From contig CM049307.1 of the NCBI GenBank assembly GCA_026874595.1, forward strand, positions 58,720,870-58,784,869: DNA of 64,000 nucleotides, written 5' to 3'. The first letter of the stretch is position 1, and the number at the start of each line of letters is the position of its first letter. The notes under the pieces are model-generated. The model was not told where the DNA came from, ran no database searches, and saw nothing but the letters and a program-made list of their open reading frames with translations. This document shows positions 25,383 through 37,199 of this stretch, in pieces. The stretch comes from Sipunculus nudus (Eukaryota > Annelida > Sipuncula > Golfingiida > Sipunculidae). Position numbers and translations under genes: made by a program.

Positions 25383-27779
25383 ATGGATTTACAATGTTAC
25401 CTTTCATCTGTGATATCTGCAGGTAAATCATCCTTTAATTGAATTGGCTATAATTTTTAAAATAACATATTGTGTTTAATCCTTATTTCGAGCCTGTTTT
25501 TATTTCTTTCATTTTTCGCTGGTTCTTTGATGATAGACTGCAAGAGTCATACAACTGCTGCTTCCAAAAGCAATATAAAAGTAGTAACAACCTAATTAAA
25601 TGCTAGGATATTAATTTAAAAGAAAGAAGCTTCGACGTAGAAAGTAGTCAAATATGTTCACATCTTCTGAACTGAACATTATAATTTTGGCATTTGCAAC
25701 TTGTTCTAATAGAAAGGAGGTTTAAAGTACCACTACATACGATAGATGCAAGGGTTATTGACTGTTATAAAAAAATGTTTAAAAAAATACAGTCATGTCA
25801 TTAATATATAAACTTTCTTTAGTATGATTGAAATGGCAATCTCTGTTTATATACCACTGGCGTAAATATTTCCAGTCATGCTGTCTGGAGCGCATAGCAT
25901 TCTGTGTAAAATAGAACATGGCATGGAGGCGGTATCTAACACGACAGAAAGAATCCTAGCGAGAGGAATATCTCTGGTGAATCAAAGGCAAACATGTCTT
26001 ACTCTCTGTGATGCACAGCCAGCATGCCTGGCCATGACAATGTTCTCAGATGGAACATGTGACTTGGTTCTTTCATCTGATTGGTCCACTAAACCAAAGA
26101 AAGGAGGAACTATGTGTCAGGCTCTGCGAAGTATGCAAAATTATACCTTAACGAGAATTTGATACTTAAGTTTGTTCTAATATCTTCTTATTAATCATGT
26201 GGTCTCTACGTAAATAGTTTATTTGACGAAAAGGGTGATCTCCATGGGTTGGAATCTTTATATGCGTAGTTAATTTGCTTAGGTAGTTGATTTCCGTGTT
26301 ATATCTTTTCTTTATTTTTTCTCTTTGTTTTTGGGTTAGATTTGCATAAAAGCCATATATTATCAATGAGAGAAAATCTGCTAAATAACTCAATCACTCG
26401 ACAAGTCGACGGGACAGGGATGTTGTCACAGCTGTTGAGAGATACTGAGATGTTTATGTAGACAAGTAACATGCGTCTTACTTTTCTTTCATTTGATCCT
26501 CTCTTTTATCATTAATCACTGCAGGGTCGGCGGAATCCGGGACACTATCGGATTCTGCACAGAGAAGAAAAGAGCAAAGCCATATGGCGAGATTTGGTAA
26601 GTATTTTTCATAAGCTGTTCAACAAATAAAATATCTGAATATTAGAATATATAATTTAAGAGGTTTGTGGATTTAGTGGACCATCAGTATAATAAAATAA
26701 CATAAGCATAATCTAAACGAATCTTATATATTGGTGTTTTTATACATAGACGCTTCATTCCAAATTTAAAATGTGAGTCATATATCAATGACACATATGA
26801 GGAAAGGTTGAGCAACTGCATTGAAAATGAACAGGAATTATGACACTTTTTTTCAAACCTTTTGCGTATGTTTCCGTAAGGCAAACGCGAGACCGAAGAA
26901 GATGTCACTGTTGTGCTGAAACAATATTTCCTTCTCATTCGTAGTTCCCTATGGCATCTGTTCAATCTAATATAAAAACATTATATAATACAATTAAATT
27001 ATTAGATAATGGATACACGGTGTGTATGTTATTGTAAAGTGCGATCGGGAAAATGGAATCCTCTTGAAATAATGAAAAACTGACAATAGAATTTTGACGG
27101 CCGAATATGAAAATAACCACACTTAATGTCTACAGATGTGGAGGGTTCGGCTACGGTGTTTTCTGCGCAATACAGTTGAATATTGCCAGCATTTCTAATC
27201 GACCGAGGGTTTGTGGATAAGTTAATGTCTAGAAGGATGACCATGGGGCTTCCTATTCACAAAACTGTTTTCCCGATAACTCCCCTTCACGATAACCGTG
27301 AATTGGAAACATAAAGGCAAACCATAGTATCTTCATTCGGAAAACGGATCCCCATTCGCCCCGTCAATCGCGTCCGCGCATATGGAAACCTCCTAGCTAT
27401 ATTACTCTTCCAATTGTAGCTGTGGCGCCTTTCTGCAGGTCCTCACTAATGGAAACTAGGTTGTAGAATGTCACGGTCAGAGTACTACACTTATAGTACT
27501 GTCTATACCATTTATAGTGTTTAATTCTTTAAAAGTAATTGGGATACGCTATTTTTATTGAAGAATGCCCTGCCGGATTCAGCGACATGTATGACGGTCC
27601 ATCTGCCAATGAGGAAAATAGTATTCCATCCTGCTATCTACACATAAAGGTACCTATTATACTTAAACCGTCTTTCTTTTCCGATATGCATAAGGTGGAT
27701 ATATAGTTTTTTTTGCAATAACGTGCATTAGGTTAACTAGCAGAAAAAATACGAGACTGTGAGTATTTCTTTCACACAA

Positions 27780-27860
<81 letters not shown>

Positions 27861-28412
27861 TAAGATTTCTGTGTTTATTTTAACAGATTTCTCAAAGTTG
27901 GACATCCGCTGGATTCTTATGTCAGAAATACAACGCTTCTCTTCTAGCTGTCGAGTCAGAGTTACATGGAACAGTTACATGTCGAAGAATTTATAAAAGC
28001 AAACCAAGAACCACCTAGTAGGTCTTAATTAATCAAATAAAACCTAGAGCCAGCTATAAAGTCTGTTCCTATACGCTTCCTGTATTTTGTTTATTGAAAT
28101 TCAACAATTTTTTTTTAATCTTGATAAAAAAAACTGTTATGTTTTTAAAACTATATAAATTTATCTGCAGTACTCCTTAGATATTACTGGACATCTGCTT
28201 ATTACGATGAGAAGAGATTGAAATGGAAGTGGAATTCTACTGGTGAAATCATGTACTACGAAAACTGGGCTCCTGGTTTTCCATTTCTCGTTATGTCTGG
28301 AGAACATTGTGCTGGAGTTAGCATGTCACTTCTATTCAGATGGGCAAATGCCGAATGCACAATGGCTTTGAGGAGCATTTGTGAAATTCCCGCACGAAAA
28401 ATCAATGTTTAA
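25383..28412 (+). pseudogene. Gene C2: frameshifted duplicate of C1
   Basis: Exons are 25383-25422, 25876-26130, 26525-26596, 27564-27649, 27887-28017 and 28171-28412, with all splice sites as in C1. The signal, PAN-like and linker exons are intact with few changes. In exon 5 a 4-nt insertion turns GAGATGGAACAG into GAGTTACATGGAACAG. This shifts the frame and meets a TAG at 28178-28180, ten bases into exon 6. The product would keep the PAN-like part and end within the CTLD. The last exon is otherwise undamaged (YENWAPG, EHCAGV, RWANAEC, SICEIP), so the break is recent or could be an assembly error. Confidence 0.75.
27777..27858. repeat. (CA)n-(TA)n microsatellite in C2 intron 4
   Basis: A compound dinucleotide repeat next to the exon 5 acceptor. 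Confidence 0.95.
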
Positions 28413-28797
28413 AGTAAATACCAAAGGGGCCATTCGTATTGTGTTATTGAACAAGAGATTTATTAAAGTCTCGCACTCATCCAAATAGGCGAAAGTAGAA
28501 ATATTATAAGTATGCACAATTCTAACCTAAAATGTTTCACCAGACTAACTGTTGGCCTTAATATCGTGGTGTATATATTTTGTTGACACTACAAGGTCTT
28601 TTACCCGAATGCAGCATACAACATAGTTCAGTGGTGACATTTTTTTTCTATCAAGTGGCGTCTCCCATGATATCTGTCAGAATCGGTCCACCGACCGCAT
28701 TAATATTCATAAACCCTTTGTTTGGTACTATTATTTCATCATCTACTGATACAGTGTATAAATATTTTTTCCAATAACAAGGGCAACATAACATAAC

Positions 28798-29140
28798 TAC
28801 CGGCTTCTGTGGCTCTAGGCTAGAGCACAGGGCTCCTGAGTTCGAATTTTACCCGATCCGACGAGATCTTTTCACGGATAGCCCCCACCCAGGGTTAGCG
28901 CTCTGCAGGCTTAATGGGGAGACCATGCCTTACAGTCCTGGTTTACTCACAAACGAGTGTGCCTTTCGGGGTTTTTTGATGTTATTATCCAATAATCGGG
29001 ATGACACACACCCAGGACCCGCAGAAGTGAAACACCGAGCCTGGTTGACGCCAGAATCATCGCGTGTAAGCCCCTGTCACGTGGTCCGAAACTGGAATGG
29101 AATTCTGCAGATGTACATTATACTTAGTTAAGCAAGCCTT
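28798..29140 (+). mobile_element. tRNA-derived SINE (unit 2 copy)
   Basis: The same insertion as at 18800 (A-box-like GGCTCTAGGCTAGAGC, B-box-like GAGTTCGAATTTTA) with the same flanks. It was copied by the segmental duplication. Confidence 0.75.
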
Positions 29141-29267
29141 TAAAAAATATCTATTTTTTATTTTATGAAAAAACATAACAAGGCTTAGCTTTATATTGCT
29201 TATCGCGCCTGTCCATCTTGTATCAGTGATCTCGTGCTTTACATTTAGTAAAATATGTTTCTCCCAT

Positions 29268-29605
29268 TGTAAATGAATCTTGTATTATCTGTGTAAACTC
29301 TAGGTTTCTTGATTAAACCTGAACAGTGCCATCAACTTCTGCTCTTAATATTTTATCTGTTATTCCGTTTAAGTCGTTACTCTTAGTTATACCTTCTAAT
29401 AGCTGAGTTTGTCTATCCGATTGAGATTAATATAATTGGGACGTATCATACCGTCATTGGTATCTACCTTTGGTCAAATACATTTTTTGCGTAGGTAATG
29501 CCCTTACTTTGGTAGGGTTGTGTAAGACGCGTCCTTACCCCTACATGTTGTACATACTTTACTTCTGAGCTCGTGTTTCACCATTTGTTCTGTGGTCAAT
29601 TTATT
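29268..29605. other. segment present in unit 2, absent from unit 1
   Basis: Unit 1 joins cccatttattttg directly, while unit 2 has about 335 extra bases between those points. There are no terminal repeats or target duplication, so a deletion from unit 1 is likelier than an insertion here. The - strand holds Cys-bearing fragments (KVCTTCRGKDASYTTLP) and PNYINLNRIDKLS, broken by stops. It is probably old coding or element sequence. Confidence 0.4.
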
Positions 29606-30097
29606 TTTATATATCCGGGGGTAAGCTTATATACTATGCTTGCATTTTTACGCCATAATGAAAACAAAGATGATTCCCAATTGCCTTTGGAGTAAATATC
29701 TTGCATTTATTGATAGACCGCATGGCAATCCCTGCGTGAAAGAGATAACCACAGTGCCGTATACATACCTCGACGTTGCGGCAAATATTGTTTAAGTCTC
29801 TTGATTAAAACACCATCGTCGCCAACCCCCATACCCTAAACCGCCCTTTACGTTGCACAGCTTTGGTGCAGGACAGGCTTAAGAGTGACAAATATGCCCT
29901 GCTTTTTATTGTGAATCGCATATCGGTATATACAGCATATGCATGTAAACCAATGTGTCTTTTGAATTCTTCTACCACTGAAACTGATGAAAACGCATAG
30001 TTTCACTACGCATGCAATCTTAAGGTACCTGGTTCTACAGTTGTCCTTAAAAATTTAGAAAATCCAACCTGTTTTTTATTCGTATTTTGCCTGTTAG

Positions 30098-30105
<8 letters not shown>

Positions 30106-30159
<54 letters not shown>

Positions 30160-30178
30160 TTATTTATTTATTTATTTT
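30106..30178. repeat. (TA)n-(TTTA)n microsatellite
   Basis: A pure TA run followed by TTTA units. Confidence 0.95.
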
Positions 30179-30459
30179 TGTGACATGTACACCATGTTTT
30201 ACAATCAACATTCCATAGACATTTCTTATATGTATCCAGCCCTCCTGGACTTTTACGACAGCAATTAGGTAACATGTTCACATTCCAGTTTGCAATAAAC
30301 TACTCACAAGAAAATTATATTCATATTATTTAACTTGACGTGTCTTCTTAATTACCTACATAATATGCTAGTTTACATTCTTCATATATCCCTTTCAAAA
30401 CGAGGCCATAAGTTTATAACATTTCCTTTATAATATGAGATATAAATTTATCTTATTTT

Positions 30460-30640
30460 ATTCAGATGAATAATTTGTGAGTTCTTGTCGTATAGTGTGC
30501 CATATAACTCGTTATTCATCCTCCACTTTTAACTATCACAGACTTCACAGATTCTTTCTTCTGTTTTCATTTTTCTGTAACGCCCTGTCTCCAAATCTCT
30601 ATTGTTCGTGTGGTACCAAACTTACGACGAATTGGCTTAG
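30460..30640 (-). pseudogene. LINE C-terminal fragment (unit 2 copy)
   Basis: The duplicate of 20085-20265, with the same decayed ETGRY...ERICEVC motif. Confidence 0.35.
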
Positions 30641-31499
30641 TTAGATCCCATATTGTTGTTTTGACGAGGGAAGGTTTAATTAGATTATTAGTACACTGAT
30701 TTCTGTCTGTTAGAGCGAGCAAGTTTATTCTTCCAACTGTTGGTGTTGCCTTGTTGGTATAGCGTTGTACTTTAGTCCAAAGCCAGCTGAAATAGAGTGA
30801 AAATCGAAGATCTGAATTTTTCTTTCATCTGTCTTCCAAACTTTTCTTTTAGTGATGACGCGGTCATTAAAAAAGGGAACAAAGGCAATAAAAATACTGA
30901 AAAAATGTCACTTTACGCCTGATTCGAAAATATGGCCAGTTTACAGTAATATTGTCAATTTTCTTCTTGTATCACATTCGTTATATATTTAATATTATGC
31001 ATAAGTTACCTGATATGTGTCGTAAGAACAAACAGGGTGAATAAAAAGATAGAAGAGCTAATGTCCCAACGAGAAGCGAAAAGACCCTCCAACATTCCAT
31101 CAGTCCTTTTTTATTACACTGTTGATAATGTTGAAATGGAAATAATAAAGAGGTTTTTGTAAAAGCACATTTTCATACATTTGTCATTATGGAAAAGTTC
31201 CATTAGCAGGATGGTTTATCGGCGTCGAGTAAAAGTGTATGCGGTTTTCAAGTGATGGTTTTATGTTAAAGTTGCATACACCGATTTCTCATAAAATACG
31301 TGACGAAAGCTTCCTACGCCTTTCTAAAACTTGGTATGCAGAGATAGCAGACAGCGGGAATTTAAAACTGTGTTCACACCACACTCTTATAATCAATGTA
31401 TCGTTATATGGTTTATTTGCTTTCCACAATGCATTTTAAATTTGTTAACAAACTAAAAATATGAAAGATAAAATGTAAAAATAATTTTTTTAGGATTGT

Positions 31500-31715
31500 A
31501 TAGGTCGATTTCGGCCGCCGACGATATCGGGCCGCCGGCTCAATTCGAGCATATCGGCCCCCAGCGCCCACCGAGCTACCATTTCGGTCGCAAGACGACG
31601 ATGCCACTGCTGGGCCCTGACTCTGGTCAGTCAACCATATCGGCCGCGACTTGGGCGGCGGGGCACCACCGCACCATTTCGGCCGCCGGGCTTCATCATT
31701 ACTAGCCGCCGTACT
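31500..31715. other. GC- and CpG-rich island with repeated ATWTCGGYCG motif
   Basis: The motif ATTTCGGCCGCC / ATATCGGCCGCG and close variants occur about six times in about 190 bp of strongly GC-rich DNA set in AT-rich flanks. It lies inside the block that unit 1 lacks. The + strand frame 31496-31705 is open but has no recognised domain. Confidence 0.6.
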
Positions 31716-32002
31716 CCTGGGCTACCTAATTACAACATACACGGCTACATATAAAGTTCTAGCTGATTAAACCTTCAATGTGAATTTAATCATTGGAAGA
31801 ACTCAAGCGCACACATTTCAGTACACTCATTTACACAAACACCTTCAAATTTTAGTACACATTTACCCAAACACCGTCAAACAAACAAACAAAAAATCAG
31901 TAATTAAGAGCAGAAATAAATAAACAAATAAAACTTTATACATTTTTTTACATTTTATAACATATATTATAAATAAAGAAATTACATATGTGTTTATCAA
32001 AT

Positions 32003-34874
32003 TCAAACGAAATCTAAATTATGGTTCAGCTGGAACGGGAGGCCTTGAGGTGTACGGGGTCTTGTCTTTTCTTGTTGTGACTGGCCTGCCTTCGGCATAG
32101 TTGGGTGCTGAGCAAGATTCCCAGTCGGTATCTTGGAACAATAATAAAAGTAAATATTTAACAGTGTACACACAAATTGATCCCAGCTACAAGAAAGGGT
32201 TAGACATGAGTTAAAAAGGTTATATATAGTTCTGAAAATGAAATCACCTTTTGTTACCAATTACCTATTTTTTCGTTTTTTTGGTGGTCTGAACACATTT
32301 CTTAGATCACTGCATTACGCGTGTAATGAATATGACATCCATTAAATGTAAACAAAAAACTATATATATACCTCCTCCACGATTTCGATGGCTGGATCGA
32401 ATTGTCGCTCAGTCGCCACCCTCTTTACCTCCAGTCTTATCTCGGCCACTGCCTCTAAACCTGGAATACAACATTCACATAATTATCACGCTTATAATCT
32501 TAGTCCCACACTCACCTTTTCTATCCTGAGTGTATGCAAAAATGTGACAAGTTAGATATCATGTATCTGTAGGTGAGGTGCTGAACGTGAATTGAGAAAG
32601 ATAAATTTAAAACAATAAAACCAATCTTTATCATAATTAACGGTAATTATTAATGAATTAATTTTAAGTGGAAGACTATTTACTGGGGTCAATATTTTAA
32701 CTGATTTCAAGGTAATATACAAAGTCCATAAAATACTCGATTAGTAATCGATCATAAGTTGATTTATTTCCCAATCATTGATTATGATTTTAAAACCATT
32801 TCCTACCACTAATATGTACTAGCTAAACTGCATACTGCTTTGACTACACGTGCCTGGTGCAGTGTTACATTTGTCAGGTTGACTGCCTTTAACAAATTCC
32901 CCGTCTCGCTTAATTACGGTCGCCTTGCATGTCATCTGATTGCCCCTAACAGCACATCGCCATATGTGACCGTTGGACGCCGGTGGTCCACGTTCTTGGT
33001 GTACTGGTAGCCCTCGTTGTCAACCAATATGTCCTGCGGAAATATGTATTATATGTACATAATATGTATTTTATATATATATATAAATATATATAAACAT
33101 ACTATATATATTTACCCATTTGTAATATATAATATAAAATTATACTTTATATTGAAACAATATCCAACTCCGTTACATATGGTGCTTATGCTCAGAAAAT
33201 TTGCCAAGGTTTTACATAAAATTAAAAGTAGAATTTCACATATATTTCTAATGTCTACCCTTATTGTTATAGCATTATATTTTAATGAAGACGATTGCTT
33301 TCTAATATACGCTTATTAAATGTGCGATAAAGTGTACCGTCATAGAATTATTTCACAACCTACCTTGCCGCAGTTCGAAGCCGATCCTATCTTTTTATAG
33401 CTCAGTAGTTGCTCGGAACTGATTCTATTCGTTGCGGGGCGGGAGGGGCCAGATCACTTTCGTAAAAAAGAGTTTTTGCTGCCTCCTCGGGTCCAGGGCC
33501 AGGACGCCCCACTACAGTCTCCACTGGTGTGTCCGGGGCTTCTGATGCGTTTGCTGTCTCCTCGGGTCAAGGGCCAGGACGCTATACCACATTCTCCACT
33601 GGTGTGTCCGGGGCTGCTGGTGCATGCGTTTGCTGCCTCCTCGATTCCCGGGCCAGGACGCTCCACCCAGTCTCGACTGGTGTGTCCGGGGCTGCTTGTG
33701 CGTTTGCTGCCTCCTCGGGTCCAGGGCAAGGACGCTCCACCAGTCTCCACTGGTGTGTCCGGGGCTGCTTGTGCGTTTGCTGCTTCCTCGATTCCCGGGC
33801 CAGGACGCTCCACCACAGTCTCCACTGGTGTGTCCGGGGCTGCTGGTGCGTTTGCTGCCTCCTCGGGTCCAGGGCAAGGACGCTCCACCACAGTCTCCAC
33901 TGGTGTGTACGGGGCTGCTTGTGCGTTTGCTGCTTCCTCGATTCCCGGGCCAGGACGCTCTACCACAGTCTCCACTGGTGTGTCCGTGGCTGCTGGTGCG
34001 TTTGCTGCCTCCTCGGGTGCAGGGCAAGGACGCTCCACCACAGTCTTCACTGGTGTGTCGGGGGTTGCTGGTACGTTTGCTGCCTCCTCGATTCCCGGGC
34101 CAGGACGCTCCACCACAGTCTCCACTGGTGTGTCCGTGGCTGCTGGTGCGTTTGCTGCCTCCTCGGGTCCAGGGCCAGGACGCTCCACCACAGTCTCCAC
34201 TGGTGTCCGGGACTGCTGGTGCGTTTGCTGCCTCCTCGGGTGCAGGGCAAGGACGCTCCACCAAAGTCTTCACTGGTGTGTCGGGGGTTGCTGGTACGTT
34301 TGCTGCCTCCTCGGGTGCAGGGCAAGGACGCTCCACCACAGTCTCCACTGGTGTGTACGGAGCTGCTTGTGCGTTTGCTGCCTCCTCGGGTCCAGGGCCA
34401 GGACGCTCAACCACAGTCTCCACTGGTGTCCGGGACTGCTGGTGCGTTTGCTGCCTCCTCGATTCCCGGGCCAGGACGCCCCACCACAGTCTCTACTGAT
34501 GTGTCCGGGGCTGCTGGTGCGTTTGCTGCCTGCTCAGGTGGAACTGCCTCTTGCTGAGTAGTCGGGTTGTCAGGTACCTCAGAACATACTTCCCCAGTCT
34601 ATGGTGGTGATGTTTCCGTCAGACGGCAAGGCTGGCACATACATGCCAGCCAACAGTCGTTCGTAGCTTCTTCATAGTCCGTGACTGGAACTTTGGTGTT
34701 GCACTTCAGGTGCTGCCATCCATCGCAGCATTCGCATTGCGGGGCGCGTGCTCGGTCCAACGGGTTTGGTGCAGTCAAAGCAGGACGGGAATCGCATTGT
34801 GGATGACCACGCAGTGACCCACGGAATGACAGACAGTCATGTTGGTCAAGATTATATAGATGCAGGGGTTCCAT
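32003..34874 (-). pseudogene. Gene H, unit 2: PHD-like + proline-rich repeats + FLYWCH gene
   Basis: Minus-strand exons are about 34874-33364, 33033-32854, 32460-32372 and 32131-32003. Exon 1 begins with a PHD-like finger (QCECCDGWQHLKCNT, DYEEATNDCW, CMCQPC), has one in-frame TAG, then 25-aa repeats broken by indels, then the tail before a gtaggt donor. Exon 2 is the FLYWCH finger (DILVDNEGYQYTKN, RCAVRGNQMTCKATV, EFVKGSQP). It is 180 nt where the next exon's phase needs 181, and one base is missing exactly before the WRC. Its donor is GC rather than GT. Exon 3 reads LEAVAEIRLEVKRVATERQF and AIEIVEE. Exon 4 starts IPTGNLAQHPTMPK and ends LDFV-stop. This order matches mollusc PHD/FLYWCH proteins related to MULE transposases, from recall rather than search. 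Stop and frameshifts suggest a pseudogene. Confidence 0.65.
33476..34545. repeat. 75-bp minisatellite, about 14 copies (unit 2)
   Basis: The same repeat as in unit 1 but shorter and more diverged, with several units of 69-78 bp, so frames are broken on all strands. Confidence 0.9.
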
Positions 34875-34989
34875 GGTTTATAACACCTGCACCTCGACCT
34901 CCATTAATTACTACTCACGCTACTCACCTACTACTCCAACTTTCACAGTCGAGTAAAAAATGATCGAGCAGGGAAACGGGACAGCGCGT

Positions 34990-37190
34990 TAGCCGCTTGC
35001 TTCTTAGAGGCCTGTGCTCTTTGTATACCTGGTCAAGGTTCTTGGTTTATCACTGCTTTCAAAGTTGCATTGTTATGCTGGTTAATAGGAGTATTTGTAA
35101 AGTATTGACTTTCTCTTGTATGAATGTCATAACATATTAATTTAGTCCATATAACCCTTCCAGGTGCGAGAAAATATATCACTCTGACATTCTGAGTTTA
35201 GAGTACATAACAGATACTCTGCAGCAAATGCGACAGACAGAATCTCAGGCTGAGGATCATCTCTGATGGTCCCAGGACCGATTTGTCTGACCATTGGTGC
35301 CCAACATGTCTATTCATTACCATGTTAACATATGGAACATACAACTCGTCTTTGTCATCTTGTTGGGTAGCTAAATAATAAACCAGAGCTACTAAATGCC
35401 GTTAATGCACAGTAAATGTCTTTCATCATTAGCGGACAGTGTGTGGTAATAAAAATATACTATATTTCGAAAAAAGTAATCCATTACCTAATTGAAGAAC
35501 CTGTCTCATCTGTATGATGAGAGATTCAGTTTAAAAAACTGTCTGAACATAATCAAAGAAATGTACTGTTTGTTATAGTTATTGGTTCACGTTTAAAACT
35601 ATATACCCGGCATAGGAGAAGCCAGAATATCCCGAGAATATTCTGGAGCATATATTCGCCCTTCACAGGTTCAGGATCACCAGGATCAAGATAACTAATC
35701 CCTGAGCTTGTCTGGCAACTTATGTGAAACAATATGTGTGAAATATTTAATTAACACATATGCACTTCTTCAAAAGTTATGGGCTCACAAATATTTTATA
35801 TTTCCGCTGATTTGGCCTTTTATGAACCAATGTCATGGTCGTCAAGACTGTCATCTTGTTGGAAATAAATGGTTTGTCAAAGTATTGATCAAGGTCAAGG
35901 TCAACAATTTTCAAACGTTGGTGAAACCAATGCATGCGTCAAATTTGAGGGAAGAATATGTAGTTATTCAAAAGTTATGATTTTCACCAACAAAAATTAA
36001 TGTTCCACAAATCTTACCTTGAAAATGAAGGACAAGCTTTCTGTTTTCAAACACGTCCGGGATCTTGTTTGAAACAGTTTGTGTGTTCAACTTAAAGATA
36101 AAATATGTAGTGATGCAAAAGGTTTGGGGTTTACCATTATCTTAGATTTCGGCTGAACTGATCAAGGTCAAGTTCACTCTTCTTCTTATTCAATAAATTT
36201 CAATTCAATAGCTGAATGATATCTTTTATTTTGTAAATTTATGAATTTCAGAATAATACATCCATGCACTTGAGAAATATGCGTTTGGTTGTGTTTCACC
36301 AGTTGTGGATATATTCAAGCTCAAAGCCACTCTAATAAAGAAGGCCATGACCCAAAGTGCAATAGGCTTCATCTTCAAACCAATGAGAGTGCAAGTCCTT
36401 AATATGAAAGAAATCTGTCCATTATTTTTTTTTTACATTTATTCTCACCCTAATAACAAAAACGAGGAAACTATTATAGATGGCACAACCAGTCTCCCAT
36501 ACATGACAAAGCTATACAAGATCTCCTGTCAACCCGATATTTGGATCAGTTAGTTTTTTTCTGAGATATTTTATATTTTTCCGATATTGACCAAAAATGA
36601 ACTTGTTTTAAAATTTAACATTTGAGACCCGTATTCACGGACTAACTGGAATAGTTTAATTTCGAATATATACGACCTCTGATGGAAGTGTGGCGCCGCA
36701 TATTGTCGTTTTACATTGACACGGTCACGGCAAGACTCGCACCTTTCGTTATTAATAGAGTGCCCATTTTCTTATGATTTTAATTATTGTACACATGAAA
36801 GTTTAATGTGGAATCCGTTCAGGTGACATGAATGGCTAGCAGTCTTTGTATGTCCGATTAATACCACAAACTGCAGGGCATTTATATATAGGTAGTACTT
36901 GCATAGAGAATATCAGCCGATACGCTTGCAGGTATCCGTGACGTTGCTGTGTCGTATCTTACAAAACAAAGTAAAATTATATGACCAATCTAATACTATT
37001 TTTTCATGTTATATAATCTTGAAGAATGAGGAAACCTTAATAACGTCTGTCACATTTAAAAGCATGTATGTTACTCTTTATACAGATATAACTCTATAAG
37101 TCTATCTTTTCTCTTTCTGTCTTTAATTGATTATGTAATACATGCGTGTAAAATCGTCCGCATGTAAGAAAATCGATTTTTACCTCATAC
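34990..37190. other. non-coding spacer
   Basis: No gene was recognised. From about 35700 to 36230 there are degenerate repeats containing ATCAAGGTCAAGGTCA, similar in style to the arms of the foldback element at 55.5-60.0 kb. Confidence 0.4.
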
Positions 37191-37199
37191 TTATTTTTT

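Larger units (their letters stand above)
23886..34560 (+). repeat. segmental tandem duplication, unit 2
   Basis: A colinear copy of unit 1 carrying C2, the SINE, the LINE fragment and gene H. Relative to unit 1 it has extra sequence at 29268-29605 and about 31240-32690. Confidence 0.85.
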
